Assembly (NCBI GenBank): GCA_003221375.1
Contig: QHRI01000032.1
Coordinates: 1 to 10,199, forward strand
Reading direction: 5' to 3'
Length of the DNA: 10,199 bases
Origin: Verrucomicrobiota bacterium
GTDB taxonomy: Bacteria > Verrucomicrobiota > Verrucomicrobiia > Chthoniobacterales > UBA10450
The translations under genes and the position numbers were made by a program. The notes beneath the pieces are model-generated. The model was not told where the DNA came from. It saw only the letters and a program-made list of their open reading frames with translations, and did no database searches. Positions 6,943 through 10,199 of this stretch are shown here, piece by piece. Each line of letters opens with the position of its first letter. Position 1 is the stretch's first letter.

Positions 6943-7027
6943 TGCGGGGGAGCCGCAATGGCTGAGAGTGTCGCTCCGGCGACAGACCCCTTGAACCTGA
7001 TGCGGGTAATGCCGCCGAAGGGAGCGA
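6943..7027 (+). ncRNA. TPP (THI-box) riboswitch
   Basis: This is a thiamine pyrophosphate-sensing aptamer directly upstream of thiC. The conserved blocks occur in order: GGGGGAGCC (6946-6954), GGCTGAGA (6960-6967), an optional P3a hairpin TGTCGC/GCGACA (6969-6974 and 6979-6984), ACCCC (6986-6990) pairing back to GGGG, ACCTGAT (6995-7001), GCGGGTAATGCCGC (P4/P5 region, 7002-7015) and GAAGGGA (7017-7023). The P1 stem is short by eye, so the ends are approximate. An intrinsic terminator follows 29 bases later, so control is most likely by transcription termination when TPP is high. Confidence 0.95.
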
Positions 7028-7049
7028 GGGTCCGATTGCTGGACTGGTA

Positions 7050-7059
7050 TCTTAGCCAT
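7050..7059 (+). promoter_or_regulatory. Candidate antiterminator strand of the thi leader
   Basis: UCUUAGCCAU here can pair with AUGGCUGAGA at 6958-6967 in ten consecutive pairs, one of them G-U. The upstream partner contains the aptamer's conserved GGCUGAGA. The downstream strand overlaps CCAU, the first half of the terminator's 5' arm (7056-7059). TPP-bound aptamer and antiterminator are therefore mutually exclusive. This is read from complementarity only. Confidence 0.6.
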
Positions 7060-7084
7060 GCGCAACCGCGCATGGTTTTTTGTT
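7056..7084 (+). terminator. Intrinsic terminator, expression platform of the TPP riboswitch
   Basis: CCATGCGC (7056-7063) and GCGCATGG (7068-7075) form a perfect 8-bp stem with an AACC loop, followed at once by TTTTTTG and TTT. Flanking bases 7054-7055 and 7076-7077 can add two pairs. It ends about 10 bases before the thiC start, so it acts on thiC, not on the upstream gene. Confidence 0.92.
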
Positions 7085-7087
7085 TAA

Positions 7088-9103
<2,016 letters not shown>

Positions 9104-9147
9104 TTTCAGGCGTTTTTCCCGCGGCCAAAAATAAATCCAAATCACAA

Positions 9148-9176
9148 TTGACATTCTTTGCTAAGTAGTGCATATA
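9148..9176 (+). promoter_or_regulatory. Candidate promoter of the marR-like gene
   Basis: A perfect TTGACA (9148-9153) is followed after 17 bp by CATATA (9171-9176), or after 19 bp by TATACA. The -10 region lies inside the near-palindrome at 9168-9180. Transcription would begin near 9183, making the GTG at 9168 unlikely as a start. Confidence 0.55.
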
Positions 9177-9180
9177 CACA
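9168..9180. promoter_or_regulatory. Candidate MarR operator, site 1
   Basis: GTGCATATACACA is a near-palindrome (arms GTG/CAC around ATAT) that covers the -10 region of the marR promoter. The identical 13 bases occur in reverse complement at 9669-9681, before the next gene. Position and duplication suggest autorepression. Confidence 0.6.
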
Positions 9181-9185
9181 TTCAG

Positions 9186-9626
9186 ATGTCAAAAGAACTG
9201 GATATGTCGGCGGCGGAAAATTGTGTGTGCTTCAACCTGCGTTGGGTGACGCGGGCGGTGACGCAGTTTTATGACGCGGAAATGCGGCGGCATGGAATTC
9301 GCCCCACGCAAGGGTCAATCTTGGTATCATTGAAAGCCAAGGATAGTTGGAGCATGGCGGAGTTAAGCGATTGGCTGGGGGTGGACCGCACCACATTGGT
9401 GCGGAATCTTCGGCCGTTGCAGCGGGACGGTTTCGTGAAGGCTGTCGGCGGCGGTCGCGGTAATCGAGTGGAACTCACGATCACCACCAAAGGCCGAAAA
9501 CAGATTGAGAAACTGACGCCGGCCTGGAAGTCCGCCCAAAGCACCGCAGTCAAAACTCTCGGGGAAAAGCGCTGGTCCGCCATTCTTTCCGATCTCGAAA
9601 CTGCGGCGTTAGCTCTGAATAAATAA
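9186..9626 (+). CDS. MarR-family winged-helix transcriptional regulator
   Basis: This is a 146-residue MarR-family DNA-binding protein, the usual length. The helical N-terminus ENCVCFNLRWVTRAVTQFYDAEMRRHGI is typical, followed by PTQGSILVSL. The winged helix spans about 55-105 (SMAELSDWLGVDRTTLVRNLRPLQRDGFV, the wing GGGRGNRVELTITTKGR), and a C-terminal dimerisation helix follows. Two cysteines (C13 and C15) near the N-terminus could be redox-sensitive, but nothing here proves it. ATG 9186 is chosen because the upstream GTG at 9168 lies inside the promoter; ATG 9204 is a further option. The gene stops 49 bases before the dehydrogenase, and matching operator-like sites flank it, so it probably controls itself and that enzyme. 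Confidence 0.9.
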   Translation: MSKELDMSAAENCVCFNLRWVTRAVTQFYDAEMRRHGIRPTQGSILVSLKAKDSWSMAELSDWLGVDRTTLVRNLRPLQRDGFVKAVGGGRGNRVELTITTKGRKQIEKLTPAWKSAQSTAVKTLGEKRWSAILSDLETAALALNK

Positions 9627-9668
9627 CAAAACCCTGAATGCCTTTAAAGGCGATAAACTAAGCAAAAC

Positions 9669-9682
9669 TGTGTATATGCACA
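9669..9682. promoter_or_regulatory. Candidate MarR operator, site 2, over the dehydrogenase start codon
   Basis: TGTGTATATGCACA has arms TGTG/CACA around ATAT and contains the exact reverse complement of site 1. It includes the ATG at 9676-9678. A perfect palindrome GCCTTTAAAGGC (9640-9651) also lies in this gap. Repressor binding is inferred. Confidence 0.6.
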
Positions 9683-10199
9683 CATCATTAAAAAATAAAA
9701 CCACATTGGTCACCGGCGTTTCCTCCGGCATCGGTCGGAAAATCGCGCAGTTGTTGGCGGAACGGGGTGCACGCGTGTTCGGTACGGTGCGCGATCCAAA
9801 GTCTGCGACGCCGATTCACGGCGTCGAGATTGTCCAGATGGATGTCACGGACGACGCCAGTGTGAGCGCAGCGGTTCAAAGCATTGAGCAGAAGGCCGGG
9901 CCGGTTCAGGTTTTGGTCAACAACGCCGGTTACAGTCTCACGGGGGCGCTGGAAGAAACAAGTCTCACGGAAGCACGGCAACAGTTTGAAACCAATTTCT
10001 TTGGCGTGCTGCGGGTGACGAACGCCGTTCTGCCAGGGATGCGAGAGGCGGGCTATGGTCGAATCGTCAATATCAGTTCGGTGGTGGGATTTATTCCCGC
10101 ACCTTACATGGGAATCTACGCTGCGAGCAAACACGCGGTGGAGGGATACACTTGGACGCTGGACCACGAAGTGCGGGAATTTGGCGTGCGTGCTGTGCT
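9676..10199 (+). CDS. Short-chain dehydrogenase/reductase, 3' end beyond the window
   Basis: This is an open frame of 174 codons running off the right edge with no stop. It is a classical SDR, an NAD(P)H-dependent oxidoreductase with a Rossmann fold. It shows the cofactor motif TGVSSGIG (13-20), DVTD (56-59), NNAG (82-85), and the catalytic set N107, S134, Y148 and K152 in YAASK (148-152). R39 after the second strand (TVRDP) would favour NADP(H). The style resembles the 17-beta-hydroxysteroid-dehydrogenase-like group often annotated only as oxidoreductase; the substrate is unknown. ATG 9676 is the only start that leaves the first strand intact. No SD is seen. Sharing an operator with the preceding MarR gene suggests inducible expression. 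Confidence 0.92.
   Translation, partial: MHTSLKNKTTLVTGVSSGIGRKIAQLLAERGARVFGTVRDPKSATPIHGVEIVQMDVTDDASVSAAVQSIEQKAGPVQVLVNNAGYSLTGALEETSLTEARQQFETNFFGVLRVTNAVLPGMREAGYGRIVNISSVVGFIPAPYMGIYAASKHAVEGYTWTLDHEVREFGVRAV

Noticed and set aside
9688..10167. 159-codon minus-strand frame opposite the SDR gene.
   Set aside because: The plus strand encodes a clear SDR with all catalytic motifs; the minus frame has no recognisable family.

Overview
The window is moderately GC-rich bacterial chromosome with short intergenic gaps and ordinary housekeeping and accessory genes. No rRNA, tRNA, phage or transposase genes are visible. Dense families of short tandem and inverted repeats, a GT4-type glycogen synthase and the general gene style suggest a free-living, probably soil, member of the Planctomycetota-Verrucomicrobiota-Chlamydiota (PVC) superphylum, most likely Verrucomicrobiota. 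This placement is inferred from style and not proven. Most start codons lack a clear Shine-Dalgarno (SD) sequence.

Layout. Positions 50-490 (-) encode a manganese-responsive DtxR/MntR-type repressor, divergent from an NRAMP manganese transporter at 613-2019 (+). A DtxR/IdeR-like box sits just after a TATAAT element in front of the transporter. A universal stress protein (2153-2578) follows, bracketed by two inverted arrays of a GAATGACGAA-type repeat. Next is a GT4 glycogen/maltose-1-phosphate synthase (2727-3926). Convergent to it is a secreted TraB/GumN-family protein (3951-4880, -). Divergent from that is an exported N-acetylmuramoyl-L-alanine amidase (5003-6193), then a small secreted NTF2-like protein (6357-6812).

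The best regulatory region is 6900-7084: a candidate promoter, a TPP riboswitch and a perfect intrinsic terminator just before thiC (7094-9103). A 10-bp pairing between the riboswitch's conserved GGCTGAGA stretch and the 5' side of the terminator is a plausible antiterminator, so a complete riboswitch mechanism can be read from the sequence. ThiC carries an in-frame segment made of 7-bp tandem repeats that is absent from the E. coli protein as I recall it.

The right end holds a MarR-family regulator (9186-9626) and a short-chain dehydrogenase running off the window (9676 onward). The same 13-base near-palindrome occurs in opposite orientation at the marR promoter and over the dehydrogenase start codon, suggesting a self-regulated regulator-enzyme pair.

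There is no obvious large novel multi-gene system. The most notable signals are the riboswitch switching helix, the repeat families inside and around genes, and the paired MarR operators.
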